From positions 62,001 to 126,000 of the forward strand of contig CAWFHZ010000002.1 of assembly GCA_963815785.1 (NCBI GenBank): a DNA stretch of 64,000 bases, in the 5' to 3' direction. The stretch comes from DATFVA01 sp963815785 (GTDB taxonomy: Bacteria > Bacteroidota > Ignavibacteria > Ignavibacteriales > Ignavibacteriaceae). A program made the translations under genes and the position numbers. This document shows, one piece after another, positions 8,206-16,760 of this stretch (position 1 is its first letter; each line of letters opens with the position of its first letter). The notes beneath the pieces are model-generated. The model did not search any database. It was not told where the DNA came from and saw only the letters and a program-made list of their open reading frames with translations.

Positions 8206-10784
8206 TGGTTCCCTTAGAAATAACAATAAAAATTAAGCAGGATTTCCAGGACAAAAAGGAAAAACTTTTCTTAGAATATTCAGGGAAAAGTGCTTCACTG
8301 AAGTTTAGCCTGGAATACAGCCTGCTTGTGGAAGAATTTATTCGTGCTCTTTCATTAGGGGAAAAATATAATTTTGCTTTGGCTTCTGCTGGAAGCTTCA
8401 GCCGGAGGGAGCTTTCACCCTATTCCGATATTGACCTCATGTTCATTACAGATAATGTTAATGAAAATGAAAAAGACATAGTAGAACTTGTAACGCGTCT
8501 TTGGGATAACGGTATAGAAGTATCGCATACAGTACGAGAGTTTTCAGATATTAATAAATTTATTCAAAATGATCTTCATACTTTTACGCAATTTTTTGAA
8601 ACCAGATTTCTTTTTGGTTCAGATAAAATTTATCTGCTCTGGAATGAAACACTTCTTGACTCTGTAACAGAAGAAGTTAAGATAAATCTTGTGAATGAAA
8701 TGCTTGAGGATATTAATCTGCGGTATAAGAAATATGATGCATCGCCTAAAATTCTTGAACCAAATGTAAAATTTTCCGCAGGCGGGTTAAGAGATTTCCA
8801 GGCTGTGGAATGGATGTATATGCTAGTTAACAAGACACTGCTTAATAAGCAGAGCGAGGTTACACAGGCGGAAAATTTTATTCAGCAGCTTATAGAAGAT
8901 GATTACACGACTCCTAATGAATGCGCCAGAATATATGAAAGCTACAACCTGATAATTACTGTAAGGAATATTCTTCATATCATCAGTAATCAGAAAAATG
9001 ACAGGCTTGAGTATCAGGATCAGAAAAAAATAGCTGCTATGTTATATCATTCTGAAGACGCACTTTCAACCTTTATGAAGGATTACTACAAAGCAGCGAA
9101 TATTATAAACCGGTTTTCAAAATCGATGGCAAAACAATTCCGCGAAGAACTGGTTAATCCTCTGCCGGATACACTTGCAATAAGACTTGATGACGATTAT
9201 ATATTTAAGGGAAATATAATTTCTTATACGGGGGACAATGATTTTACACTTTCATCAATTTTGAGAGGTTTTTATTACCGCGGATTATATAATGCAAGGT
9301 TTGATGAGAAACTTCGTTCCCTGATAACAGAAACGGTTGAAGAACTTGAACTTAAAAATTTATATGAAACGGAATCTTCAGTATTCTTTCGTGAAATCTT
9401 AAAACTTCCAAGGAATGTGGGACAGACACTTTCTGTAATGAACGAGCTTGGAGTACTGAAAGTATTTCTCCCAGAATTTAAAGACCTGATAGGATTTTTG
9501 CAGCATGGGGTTTATCATTTTTATACGGCAGATGAACATACTTTAATAACAATTAAAAATGTTGAGAAGCTAGAACGTGAACATTCACAACTTGGAAGAC
9601 TTTTCAGCAGTTTAAAGGATAGAGAATCCCTTTATCTTGGTCTTCTCTTTCACGATATAGCAAAACCTATAAATATTTCAGGTCATGAAATTATAGGTGC
9701 AGAAGTAGCCGCAGCAATAATGTTCAGGCTTGGTTACTCAGAAGAAGAAATTGACAGGGTTTCTCTGCTTGTAAAAAATCATTTGGTAATGGAACAGGTT
9801 GCCTTCCGCAGAAATTTAAATGATCCGGAAACCTTAAATAATTTTGCCTCAAGATTTAATAATACCGACGAATTAAATTTACTTTATCTTGTAACTTATG
9901 CTGATTTATCGGCAGTAAATCCGGCCGTCTGGACTTCCTGGAAAAGTGATTTACTTGCAGAACTTTACAGGAAAACCTACGCGATGCTTGAAGAAAAAAT
10001 GAGTGGTGAAGAATTTTTGATTTCAAATACTTATGTAATTCCAAAAGAAATCAGTAAGCATTCTGATGCAATTTCTGAAGATCATGTTCAGGAACATATT
10101 GATTCAATTAATGATATTGCTTATGCTCATAATTTCACTGAGAAGGAAATAGCAAAGCATGTTGAGGAAATCAATAAAGGTGTAACAATATCTACCTCCT
10201 TTAAGGAATTGAATGATTTTACAAACGTTACTGTAATTACAAAAGATTTCTCATCCCTGCTTTCTAAAGTTTGCGGGGTTTTGTCTATAAATGGTGTTAA
10301 CATTCATGACGCCAGAATATTTACCCGGAAAGACGGGATAGTGATTGACACTTTTAACGTTACAGATTTCAATACAGGGAAAAAGATAGAAAAAGATCGT
10401 TATCCCAAAATCCGTAAAGATATGAGATCTGTTATTTCAGGGCTTCTGCAATTAAGTAGTGAATTTGCAAAAATGAAATCCAAATGGTGGCGGATTGAAA
10501 GCAAATTGTTTAAACGTACCGGCAAGGTTAAAATTGAATTTGAAAATCATGAAAAATATACGATAATTGATATTTTTTCACCCGACAGACTTGGCTTTTT
10601 ATACCAGGTTACTACTAAAATGAATCGGCTTGGATTAAGCATTTATTTTGCAAAAATTTCAACACGGGGTGATGATATTGTGGATTCATTTTATGTTCTT
10701 GATGCAAGCGGAAAGAAAATATCCACAAGTGATTTTGCACTCATTCTAACTGAACTTACTGAATCTATCACTCAAATTTTATAG
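8205..10784 (+). CDS. glnD: [Protein-PII] uridylyltransferase/uridylyl-removing enzyme
   Basis: 859 aa, matching the family. The nucleotidyltransferase site GSFSRRELSPYSDIDLMF lies near residue 65, with the two metal-binding Asp in DID. An HD phosphohydrolase domain with LLFHDIAKP lies near residue 480. Two ACT domains lie at ~675-745 and ~785-859 (FSPDRLGFLYQVT in the second). GlnD uridylylates and deuridylylates PII in response to glutamine. No glnB or glnA is in the window, so the target is elsewhere. The start overlaps the queF stop by one base, and murI follows 9 nt downstream. Confidence 0.93.
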   Translation: MVPLEITIKIKQDFQDKKEKLFLEYSGKSASLKFSLEYSLLVEEFIRALSLGEKYNFALASAGSFSRRELSPYSDIDLMFITDNVNENEKDIVELVTRLWDNGIEVSHTVREFSDINKFIQNDLHTFTQFFETRFLFGSDKIYLLWNETLLDSVTEEVKINLVNEMLEDINLRYKKYDASPKILEPNVKFSAGGLRDFQAVEWMYMLVNKTLLNKQSEVTQAENFIQQLIEDDYTTPNECARIYESYNLIITVRNILHIISNQKNDRLEYQDQKKIAAMLYHSEDALSTFMKDYYKAANIINRFSKSMAKQFREELVNPLPDTLAIRLDDDYIFKGNIISYTGDNDFTLSSILRGFYYRGLYNARFDEKLRSLITETVEELELKNLYETESSVFFREILKLPRNVGQTLSVMNELGVLKVFLPEFKDLIGFLQHGVYHFYTADEHTLITIKNVEKLEREHSQLGRLFSSLKDRESLYLGLLFHDIAKPINISGHEIIGAEVAAAIMFRLGYSEEEIDRVSLLVKNHLVMEQVAFRRNLNDPETLNNFASRFNNTDELNLLYLVTYADLSAVNPAVWTSWKSDLLAELYRKTYAMLEEKMSGEEFLISNTYVIPKEISKHSDAISEDHVQEHIDSINDIAYAHNFTEKEIAKHVEEINKGVTISTSFKELNDFTNVTVITKDFSSLLSKVCGVLSINGVNIHDARIFTRKDGIVIDTFNVTDFNTGKKIEKDRYPKIRKDMRSVISGLLQLSSEFAKMKSKWWRIESKLFKRTGKVKIEFENHEKYTIIDIFSPDRLGFLYQVTTKMNRLGLSIYFAKISTRGDDIVDSFYVLDASGKKISTSDFALILTELTESITQIL

Positions 10785-10793
10785 GATTATAAA

Positions 10794-11630
10794 TTGAATT
10801 TTATGGAAAAAGGAAAACCTATCGGAGTATTCGATTCCGGTATCGGGGGGTTGACCGTAGTAAAGAGAATTGCCGCTTCATTACCGCAGGAAGATATTGT
10901 TTACTTTGGTGATACAGCAAGAGTACCATATGGTTCCAAATCTAATGATACTGTAATTGAATATTCACTTGAAGATGCAAAATTTTTAATGCAGAAAAGT
11001 GTGAAAGCTATTGTAGTTGCGTGTAATACAGCATCATCCATTGCTATGAAAGAATTAAAAAAGAATTTTGATATTCCTATAATCGGGATGATTGAACCCG
11101 GAGCTGATGCCGCTATTAAGACTACAAAAAATAATCGGGTTGGTGTAATTGGAACTCGTGCAACAATTACAAACCAGGCTTATTCAAAAAAAATAAAAGA
11201 ATTAAATCCTGATGTAGATGTCTTTGAAGTGGCTTGTCCGCTTTTTGTTCCTCTAGCAGAAGAAGGCTGGATTGATCATAAAGCGACTTATGAAATAGCC
11301 GAAGAATATCTTAAGGAATTAAGAGAAAGAAATATCGATACATTAGTACTTGGTTGTACACATTATCCTATTCTTTCAAAAATAATTCAGGAAGTTATAG
11401 GTGAAAATGTTGAGCTTGTGGATTCCGGTATAGCTGCGACAGAAATGATAAAAAAAGAACTTGAACGATCTAACTTAAACACTAATAGTCACTCAATTGG
11501 AAACCAGGAATTGTACGTAAGTGATATTCCGACAAAATTCCGTGAGGTTGCCGAGTTGTTTCTCGGCAAAACAGTAAATAACGTTCAGAAAGTTGAGGTT
11601 GAACATTTGAATTTTCTGAATCATTCCTGA
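10794..11630 (+). CDS. murI: Glutamate racemase
   Basis: 278 aa. It makes D-glutamate for peptidoglycan. The family start GVFDSGIGGLTVVK is present, and the two catalytic cysteines are in VVACNTASS and LVLGCTHYP. The likely start is TTG at 10794, because AGGA (10783-10786) sits at good spacing before it. ATG at 10803 keeps all motifs but has no SD. The gene follows glnD directly, so it is probably read from the queC/glnD transcript. Confidence 0.95.
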   Translation: MNFMEKGKPIGVFDSGIGGLTVVKRIAASLPQEDIVYFGDTARVPYGSKSNDTVIEYSLEDAKFLMQKSVKAIVVACNTASSIAMKELKKNFDIPIIGMIEPGADAAIKTTKNNRVGVIGTRATITNQAYSKKIKELNPDVDVFEVACPLFVPLAEEGWIDHKATYEIAEEYLKELRERNIDTLVLGCTHYPILSKIIQEVIGENVELVDSGIAATEMIKKELERSNLNTNSHSIGNQELYVSDIPTKFREVAELFLGKTVNNVQKVEVEHLNFLNHS

Positions 11631-11676
11631 CATTCCGCAGCATAGCGCCTGTCCTGAGAAAAATTCTTTACGTAAT

Positions 11677-11699
11677 GCAGCTCCGGAGAACTGAGCTGC
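11677..11699 (+). terminator. GC-rich hairpin after murI
   Basis: GCAGCTC and GAGCTGC form a 7-bp stem with a 9-nt loop. A T-rich tail appears only after a short AT stretch, so it may be a weak terminator or an mRNA-stabilising hairpin. Confidence 0.35.
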
Positions 11700-11735
11700 G
11701 AGATAATAATTTTTTAATAGGAAGAAAGAATAATT

Positions 11736-11948
11736 ATGGAAATTAATAACTGGCTTAAAGAAGATATTGATGCAATGATTGAGAATCTTAAAAAGGATTT
11801 AAAGTTAATCGCAAAGAAAAAGAAGGATGATGAATGGAAAAGGGATCATTACCGTTATACATTTACAATTGCAGCCCAGCGTATTTATAAGTTGCTTAAT
11901 ACTTCCATAACTGAAAATCCTCCCGCGCCGGTTCAGCACATCAACTAA
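11736..11948 (+). CDS. Small lysine-rich protein of unknown function
   Basis: 70 aa beginning MEINNWLKEDIDAMIENL, with a strong GGAAGAAAG upstream. It is mostly predicted helix, very rich in Lys in the middle (LIAKKKKDDEWKRDHYRY) and ends in a Pro-rich tail. There is no signal peptide or membrane segment. I do not recognise the family. It sits alone between murI and the convergent asparaginase gene. The good SD and amphipathic helix favour a real protein. Confidence 0.6.
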   Translation: MEINNWLKEDIDAMIENLKKDLKLIAKKKKDDEWKRDHYRYTFTIAAQRIYKLLNTSITENPPAPVQHIN

Positions 11949-11990
11949 AAAAGAATTGAAAGTATTAAAAGATGTTATCGAAGGAATGCT

Positions 11991-12965
11991 TTAATTTTCA
12001 AACAGCTTTCTCAGTTTCTTTTTTTCTTTTGTAATTCCCAGGGCAAGCATCAACTTTATTCTGGCTTTTTGTCCATTTAAATAATCTGCAAAGATAACGC
12101 CTGTTTTATGAAGCCATTTGCCCGCACCGGGATAACCATAAATATCAAGAGTTTCTCCTGCAGGACAGCGTGAGACAAGAACAACAGGTATTCCTTTTTC
12201 AACCGCATATTTAATTCCTTCAAATGCAGGTGGAGGAACATTACCAACTCCCAGTGCTTCAACTACAATTCCTTCAACACCGCTGTCGGCTGAATATTTA
12301 AAAAACTTTTCATTCATTCCGGCATAAACCGTAAGTAAATCAACATTGGGAATAAGATTATCAGTATCCAGTGTTTCAAGTTTATGGGGTAACCTGTTTA
12401 AGATTACTCTTCCGTTCTGTACAAAACCTAGATTTCCGAAATCAAGACTCGTAAAACTGTCAATCTGTTCAGTATAAATTTTTGTTACTTCACTTGCTGC
12501 ATTTATCTCTCCGTTCAGGCAAACCAACACACCAATATTTTTGCAGTTATCATTTAAGCAAATATGAATTGCATCCAGCAGGTTGCGTGGTCCATCCCAA
12601 TCAGGTTCGGAGCTGTTTTTCATTGAGCCTATAACTACAATGGGTATTTCCGTTTTTATGGTTAAATCAAGAAAATAAGCTGTCTCTTCAAGAGTATCCG
12701 TTCCGTGGGTTACAATTATTCCGGCATAATTTTCCTGCATCATTAGTTCACGTATTTTTTTAGAAAGCTTCATCATCAGTTCAGGAGTCATGTGCGGACC
12801 GGGATATTTGCCGAAATCATAACAGGTAATATCGGCAAGCTCTTTTGCTTCGGGAATTTTAACGAGAAGTTCATTACCCGAATACCTGGGAACTGCGCTG
12901 CCTGTTTTTTTATCAATCTTCATTGAAAATGTACCGCCGGTGAATACAATCAATATTTTTTTCAT
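11991..12965 (-). CDS. ansA: L-asparaginase (type I, cytoplasmic)
   Basis: 324 aa with no signal peptide, so a cytoplasmic asparagine-to-aspartate hydrolase. The first catalytic Thr is in FTGGTFSM and the second in VTHGTDTLEETA, followed by VVIGSMKNSSEPDWDGPRN, which corresponds to the family GSM-DGPxN motif. The C-terminal half carries the substrate-closing segment around EALGVGNVPPPA. The gene is convergent with the small 70-aa gene. Some family members act on other amides or on Glu-tRNA(Gln) amidation, but the lack of the N-terminal GatD extension argues against that. Confidence 0.9.
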   Translation of the reverse strand: MKKILIVFTGGTFSMKIDKKTGSAVPRYSGNELLVKIPEAKELADITCYDFGKYPGPHMTPELMMKLSKKIRELMMQENYAGIIVTHGTDTLEETAYFLDLTIKTEIPIVVIGSMKNSSEPDWDGPRNLLDAIHICLNDNCKNIGVLVCLNGEINAASEVTKIYTEQIDSFTSLDFGNLGFVQNGRVILNRLPHKLETLDTDNLIPNVDLLTVYAGMNEKFFKYSADSGVEGIVVEALGVGNVPPPAFEGIKYAVEKGIPVVLVSRCPAGETLDIYGYPGAGKWLHKTGVIFADYLNGQKARIKLMLALGITKEKKKLRKLFEN

Positions 12966-13052
12966 AAATCAAAATCTCTTAATTAATACCCAAAATATAC
13001 TTTCAAATGCTATTTTATAAAAATATGTCGAAACTAATTTGAATATTTTGGA

Positions 13053-13084
13053 CTTGTGGTATAAGCTGTTATAACTTATTTTTG
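13053..13084 (+). promoter_or_regulatory. Bacteroidota-type promoter of the Nfu gene
   Basis: CTTG ends at 13056, followed by a 20-nt spacer and TATTTTTG at 13077-13084 (TAnnTTTG). The GGAG ribosome-binding site and ATG follow at normal distance. Confidence 0.55.
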
Positions 13085-13104
13085 TATTTGAAAGGAGAAT
13101 ATAT

Positions 13105-13647
13105 ATGTTAATGATTGAAGATGTGGAATTGACGCCAAATCCACAGGCATTAAAATTTATATTGAATGAGAAATTATTAAAACTGGAATCGAGACAATTT
13201 CCGGATAAAGAATCAGCAAAAGATGATCCGCTTGCCTCGGGTATCTTTAATATCGAAGGTGTTGTTTCAGTATTTTATATGGATAAGTTTGTTACAATTG
13301 AAAAAGCTCAAAAAACAAGCTGGGGACAAATTCAAAAACCTTTTATAGAATTCGTTAAAAATTTTGATAGGAGTTTAATTCCTGCTGAAAAGGAAACTAA
13401 ATTCTTAAAAGAAAATGAAAACGAAATGCTCAAAAAAATTAACTCTCTGCTTGATATGAGAGTAAGACCTGCACTCGCAGGTGACGGCGGCGGTCTTGAA
13501 GTTTTGGGAATGGACGGTTATACCGTGAAAATCCGTTACCAGGGTGCCTGCGGAAGCTGTCCAAGTTCAATCAGCGGAACACTGATGGCAATTGAAGGAC
13601 TACTAAAAAGGGATATTCATCCTGCCCTGGAAGTTGTTTCGGCTTAA
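13105..13647 (+). CDS. Nfu-type iron-sulfur cluster scaffold/carrier
   Basis: 180 aa with two domains. The N-terminal ~90 residues match the Nfu N-terminal domain (TPNPQALKFILN). The C-terminal ~75 residues are a NifU-like domain with VRPALAGDGGGLEVLG and the cluster-binding CGSCPSS (CxxC). Such proteins carry 4Fe-4S clusters to apoproteins, for example radical SAM enzymes. A strong SD (AAAGGAG) supports the ATG at 13105. It has its own promoter and terminator, so it is monocistronic. Confidence 0.9.
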   Translation: MLMIEDVELTPNPQALKFILNEKLLKLESRQFPDKESAKDDPLASGIFNIEGVVSVFYMDKFVTIEKAQKTSWGQIQKPFIEFVKNFDRSLIPAEKETKFLKENENEMLKKINSLLDMRVRPALAGDGGGLEVLGMDGYTVKIRYQGACGSCPSSISGTLMAIEGLLKRDIHPALEVVSA

Positions 13648-13674
13648 AAATTTTCCGTGTACTCACTTACGTGC

Positions 13675-13708
13675 GGGGAAGAAATCTGAAAATTTCTTCC
13701 CCTTTTTT
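13675..13708 (+). terminator. Rho-independent terminator of the Nfu gene
   Basis: GGGGAAGAAAT and ATTTCTTCCCC form an 11-bp stem around a 6-nt loop, followed directly by six T. Confidence 0.85.
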
Positions 13709-13755
13709 ATTTTCTTTTTCATAAATTGATAACACCTTAGTGTTAGATATATTTT

Positions 13756-14268
13756 ATGAAAAACCAGAACAATTTTTACTATACCTCGTTTAAACTTTAC
13801 GAACTGAACTTCAAAATTATTGCAACACAAAAGGGAATACGCAGAATCCACCTGAACAATAAAAAAACAACCCCCAAAACCTTCAGGGCAATAACACTTC
13901 AACCTGATGATCCTTATATGTTTGATATTTATACTCAGCTTGATGAATACTTTAAAAGGGAAAGAAAAGAATTTAATATACCTATTGATATTGAAGGCAC
14001 AGATTTTCAATTAAAAGTTTGGAAAGAACTTTCAAAGATTCCTTACGGGAAAGTTTTTTCTTACAAAGAAATTGCAAAGAAAGTCGGCGGAAATAATTAT
14101 GTGCGTGCAGTTGGCAGGGCTAATGGGCAAAACCCCGTTCCGGTTATAATTCCATGCCATCGTGTAGTTGAATCAAACGGTAAGATCGGCGGTTACACAG
14201 GCGGGATTGATATAAAAGAGAAACTGCTTGAGCTTGAAGGCAGTATTAGTATGGAGCTATTCAAATAA
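13756..14268 (+). CDS. ogt: Methylated-DNA--protein-cysteine methyltransferase
   Basis: 170 aa. The active-site motif VIIPCHRVV carries the acceptor Cys that takes the methyl group from O6-methylguanine. The preceding helix-turn-helix segment FSYKEIAKKVGGNNYVRAVG with the Arg finger is intact, and the C-terminal GGYTGGIDIKEKLLELEG is typical. No N-terminal Ada AraC domain is present, so this is the stand-alone repair protein. It is bounded by terminators on both sides. Confidence 0.94.
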   Translation: MKNQNNFYYTSFKLYELNFKIIATQKGIRRIHLNNKKTTPKTFRAITLQPDDPYMFDIYTQLDEYFKRERKEFNIPIDIEGTDFQLKVWKELSKIPYGKVFSYKEIAKKVGGNNYVRAVGRANGQNPVPVIIPCHRVVESNGKIGGYTGGIDIKEKLLELEGSISMELFK

Positions 14269-14295
14269 AAAACCCGGAGCATTATCCGGGTTCAA
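14268..14295. terminator. Bidirectional terminator between ogt and the KamA-family gene
   Basis: AACCCGGA and TCCGGGTT form an 8-bp stem with a 6-nt loop, with an A-run before and T-containing sequence after. It serves both convergent genes. Confidence 0.75.
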
Positions 14296-14319
14296 ATAAT
14301 AATAATTTTACAAATCCAT

Positions 14320-15705
14320 TTAAGCAAACAATTCTATATCGACTTCAGAATCATCTTCATAATCATCATCAAAAAACAATTGACCGTTGTTCGTCATTAG
14401 TATTTCATTCATTTCATCCTGGAAGAAGAATTTATCTTTACCGAAAGCCGGCATTAAATCCATATACCACGAAACATTGGGATCATATTTTGCAAAGAAT
14501 GGTTTCTTGCACCATTCAGGATTTCGGGCTTGCAGCAAAGTAAGTACAAAGACTTTCTCCCCCATTATTTCAGTAATTCCTTCAATAGCAATTTTGCCGG
14601 GCAGGGCAGACATTGATGGACCACGAACTGTTCTGCTTAAACCGGATACCTGTATATATGCCTCACGATAAATATTATATGCCCTCTCTAGGGGGATTTC
14701 AAAATATTGTTTAGCACCGGTATTCCTTTCAATAAAGAAATAATATGGTATGCATCCAAGCTTAACCTGTTCCTTCCACATTCTTGCCCAGACATCCGGA
14801 TCATCATTTATGTGCTTGATAAGTGGTGACTGTGTCCTGATTTCTGCACCGGTATTTCTTATTCTTCTTATAGCCTCGTGTGAAACTTCAGTTGATAATT
14901 CTTTCCAGTGATTATAATGAGCCATTATTGCGAGATGTTTACCTGATTTAACTATTTTTTCAAATAATGAAAGTAGTTCATCCGCATCTTTATCTGTAAC
15001 ATATTTGTAAGGCCAGTAGGAGATAGATTTAGTTCCGATTCTTATAGATTGAATATGATCAAACTCAGGCTCAAGCAGAGGTTCAAGATACGCCTTTATA
15101 TTATTTATTCCCATTATCATCGGATCACCGCCGGTAAACAGTACGTCGGATACTTCTTTATGTTTGCTCAAATATTTCTGAAATAGTTGAGATTCATCCG
15201 TAGCAAATTTCAGATCGTTCATTCCCACAAATTGAGCCCATCTGAAACAGAAAGAACAATATGCATGACAGGTTTGCCCGCTTGATGGAAAAACAAGAAC
15301 TGTTTCTCGGTATTTATGCTGAACTCCGGGAACAGATTCTTCATTTAGCCTGGGAACATTTTCCGTCATTTGTCCGGCAGGATGGGGATTAAGTTCAATC
15401 CGGATTTCATCTATGGTCTGTTTTAATTCGGATGTGGGAAGATTATTATTCAACGCAACAGCAATTCTTTCAAATTGATCATCTGAAAGCATTTCTTTAT
15501 GAAGAAATGTAAGCTGATAGATTGGGTCATCAGGAATTCTGTTCCAGTCAATCAGCTCTTCAACTATATAATTGTTTGTTCTGAAAGGAAGCACCTGTGA
15601 AACAACTTTTAATGCAAACTTTTCATCAGCAGAAAGCAGCTTAAGTTGAGGGATTCTGTCTATATCCTTCAGACCGTAGAATTTCATTTTTCTGGGGGTA
15701 ATCAT
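14320..15705 (-). CDS. KamA-family radical SAM protein (lysine 2,3-aminomutase-like)
   Basis: 461 aa. The radical SAM cluster motif is CHAYCSFCFRWAQF (CxxxCxxC). It is followed by VLFTGGDPMIMG, the SAM-binding GGDP motif, and SIRIGTKSISYWPYKY. The C-terminal part includes RTGAEIRTQSPLIKHIND and PYYFF, as in lysine 2,3-aminomutases. The protein ends in an acidic tail (DDDYEDDSEVDIELF). A conserved PLP-binding Lys may be in SALPGKIAIEG, but I cannot confirm it. The family includes lysine aminomutases, EF-P modifying EpmB and others. There is no beta-lysine acetyltransferase neighbour to settle the substrate. It is monocistronic. Confidence 0.85.
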   Translation of the reverse strand: MITPRKMKFYGLKDIDRIPQLKLLSADEKFALKVVSQVLPFRTNNYIVEELIDWNRIPDDPIYQLTFLHKEMLSDDQFERIAVALNNNLPTSELKQTIDEIRIELNPHPAGQMTENVPRLNEESVPGVQHKYRETVLVFPSSGQTCHAYCSFCFRWAQFVGMNDLKFATDESQLFQKYLSKHKEVSDVLFTGGDPMIMGINNIKAYLEPLLEPEFDHIQSIRIGTKSISYWPYKYVTDKDADELLSLFEKIVKSGKHLAIMAHYNHWKELSTEVSHEAIRRIRNTGAEIRTQSPLIKHINDDPDVWARMWKEQVKLGCIPYYFFIERNTGAKQYFEIPLERAYNIYREAYIQVSGLSRTVRGPSMSALPGKIAIEGITEIMGEKVFVLTLLQARNPEWCKKPFFAKYDPNVSWYMDLMPAFGKDKFFFQDEMNEILMTNNGQLFFDDDYEDDSEVDIELFA

Positions 15706-15840
15706 GATGACATTCCTCCGGTTTGTTGGTAAAAAAACTCGAGTAATTAGTTTGAGTAAAAGTGTACTTGTTAAAACAAGTGAGTATCAGGAAAAGTCAG
15801 TGAAAGACAATTTTCGTGATGTCGGTAGTGAGAGACAAGA

Positions 15841-15873
15841 TAAAAAAAAATCCTTCTTAGTCAAGGATTTTTG
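15841..15873. terminator. Hairpin with flanking A and T runs upstream of the KamA-family gene
   Basis: AAATCCTT and AAGGATTT pair across a 7-nt loop, with an A-run before and T-residues after. It lies within the 247-nt gap 15706-15952 and is probably a read-through barrier downstream of the 54-aa gene. Confidence 0.5.
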
Positions 15874-15920
15874 AAAAATAAAATAACAAATTTCGGGGCA
15901 AAAAAAATTCATAAATGATG

Positions 15921-15945
15921 AAAAAAAGCGGTAAATAACCGCTTA
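15921..15945 (-). terminator. Terminator of the 54-aa gene
   Basis: On the minus strand AGCGGT and ACCGCT form a stem with a 5-nt loop followed by a run of T, eight bases after the stop codon. Confidence 0.7.
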
Positions 15946-15952
15946 ATTTCAT

Positions 15953-16117
15953 CTATTTAAGATCTGTTACCTTGCTGATATCGTCTATTTTTACAAATTT
16001 TTCATTGAATTTGTAAGACCCTTTTGAAGTTTTAACCGTTTTAATAAGTTTAACACTTATTCCTTCGGTTTTCTTTTTTGCTTTTGCTTTATCTGCAAAA
16101 CTCTGTTGTTTAGCCAT
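15953..16117 (-). CDS. Small basic protein (54 aa), unknown; weak resemblance to DUF4295-type proteins
   Basis: The minus strand from ATG at 16117 reads MAKQQSFADKAKAKKKTEG, then a beta-rich part with VKLIKTVKTSKGSYKFNEKF, ending in TDLK. It has a purine-rich SD (GGAGA), a TATATTTG -7 element and a downstream terminator, so it looks like a real gene. The VIKxVKSxKGxYxFxE pattern recalls small Bacteroidota proteins often found beside ribosomal protein L28/L33 genes. I treat that only as a hint. Confidence 0.65.
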   Translation of the reverse strand: MAKQQSFADKAKAKKKTEGISVKLIKTVKTSKGSYKFNEKFVKIDDISKVTDLK

Positions 16118-16146
16118 TTCTAAATCTCCGTTAGATTAAAGGGAGA

Positions 16147-16154
16147 CAAATATA
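16147..16154 (-). promoter_or_regulatory. -7 element of the 54-aa gene
   Basis: TATATTTG on the minus strand matches TAnnTTTG. No convincing -33 TTG lies at 19-21 nt. Confidence 0.35.
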
Positions 16155-16289
16155 GAAATTCTAATTCTCAAATAAAAGGTAAGAAGATGAAAACTTTTTC
16201 AAGTGTGATAAAAGAATTATAAGTAAGTAATTACGTAATATATTTTATTATAAAATTTGGTGATTTTGGCTATTTTCGTTAAGAATTAT

Positions 16290-16757
16290 TTATATGATGT
16301 CTCCAAATTCCGCATTTACTACTTTTGCTAAATCAGCAGGTGAAATTTCAATCTGCATTCCTCTAATCCCGGCACTTATATAAATTTTATCATATAATTG
16401 AGAAGTTTCCTCTATAACAACCGGAAAACTTTTCTTCATTCCGATAGGCGAACATCCGCCTCTTATATATCCCGTGATTGGCAGTAGTTCATTTAATTTA
16501 ATCATTTCAATTTTTTTACATCCGAATGCAACTGCCGCTTTTTTTAAATTCAATTCCTGGCTAACAGGAAGACAAAACACTGCAATTTCATTTTTTTCGT
16601 TTCTGGTTACGAGAGTTTTATAAACCTTTTCTTCATCCGCATTAATTTTATTAGCGACTGAAACTCCGCTTAAATCATCTTCATCGACTTCATATTCAAG
16701 AGTTTTATGAGAAATATTTAAAGATTCGAGAATCCTCACAGCATTGGTTTTAGGCAT
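16290..16757 (-). CDS. ybaK: YbaK/EbsC-type Cys-tRNA(Pro) deacylase
   Basis: 155 aa, the whole single-domain family length. It hydrolyses Cys mischarged onto tRNA(Pro) in trans. The motifs seen are VYKTLVTRN (with the catalytic Lys), AVFCLPVSQELNLKKAA, YIRGGCSPIGMKK and a final YISAGIRGMQIEISP, all in the family order. It starts 3 nt after the stop of the upstream ABC ATPase gene, so it is the third gene of that minus-strand operon, a common kind of unrelated passenger. Confidence 0.92.
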   Translation of the reverse strand: MPKTNAVRILESLNISHKTLEYEVDEDDLSGVSVANKINADEEKVYKTLVTRNEKNEIAVFCLPVSQELNLKKAAVAFGCKKIEMIKLNELLPITGYIRGGCSPIGMKKSFPVVIEETSQLYDKIYISAGIRGMQIEISPADLAKVVNAEFGDII

Positions 16758-16760
16758 AAA

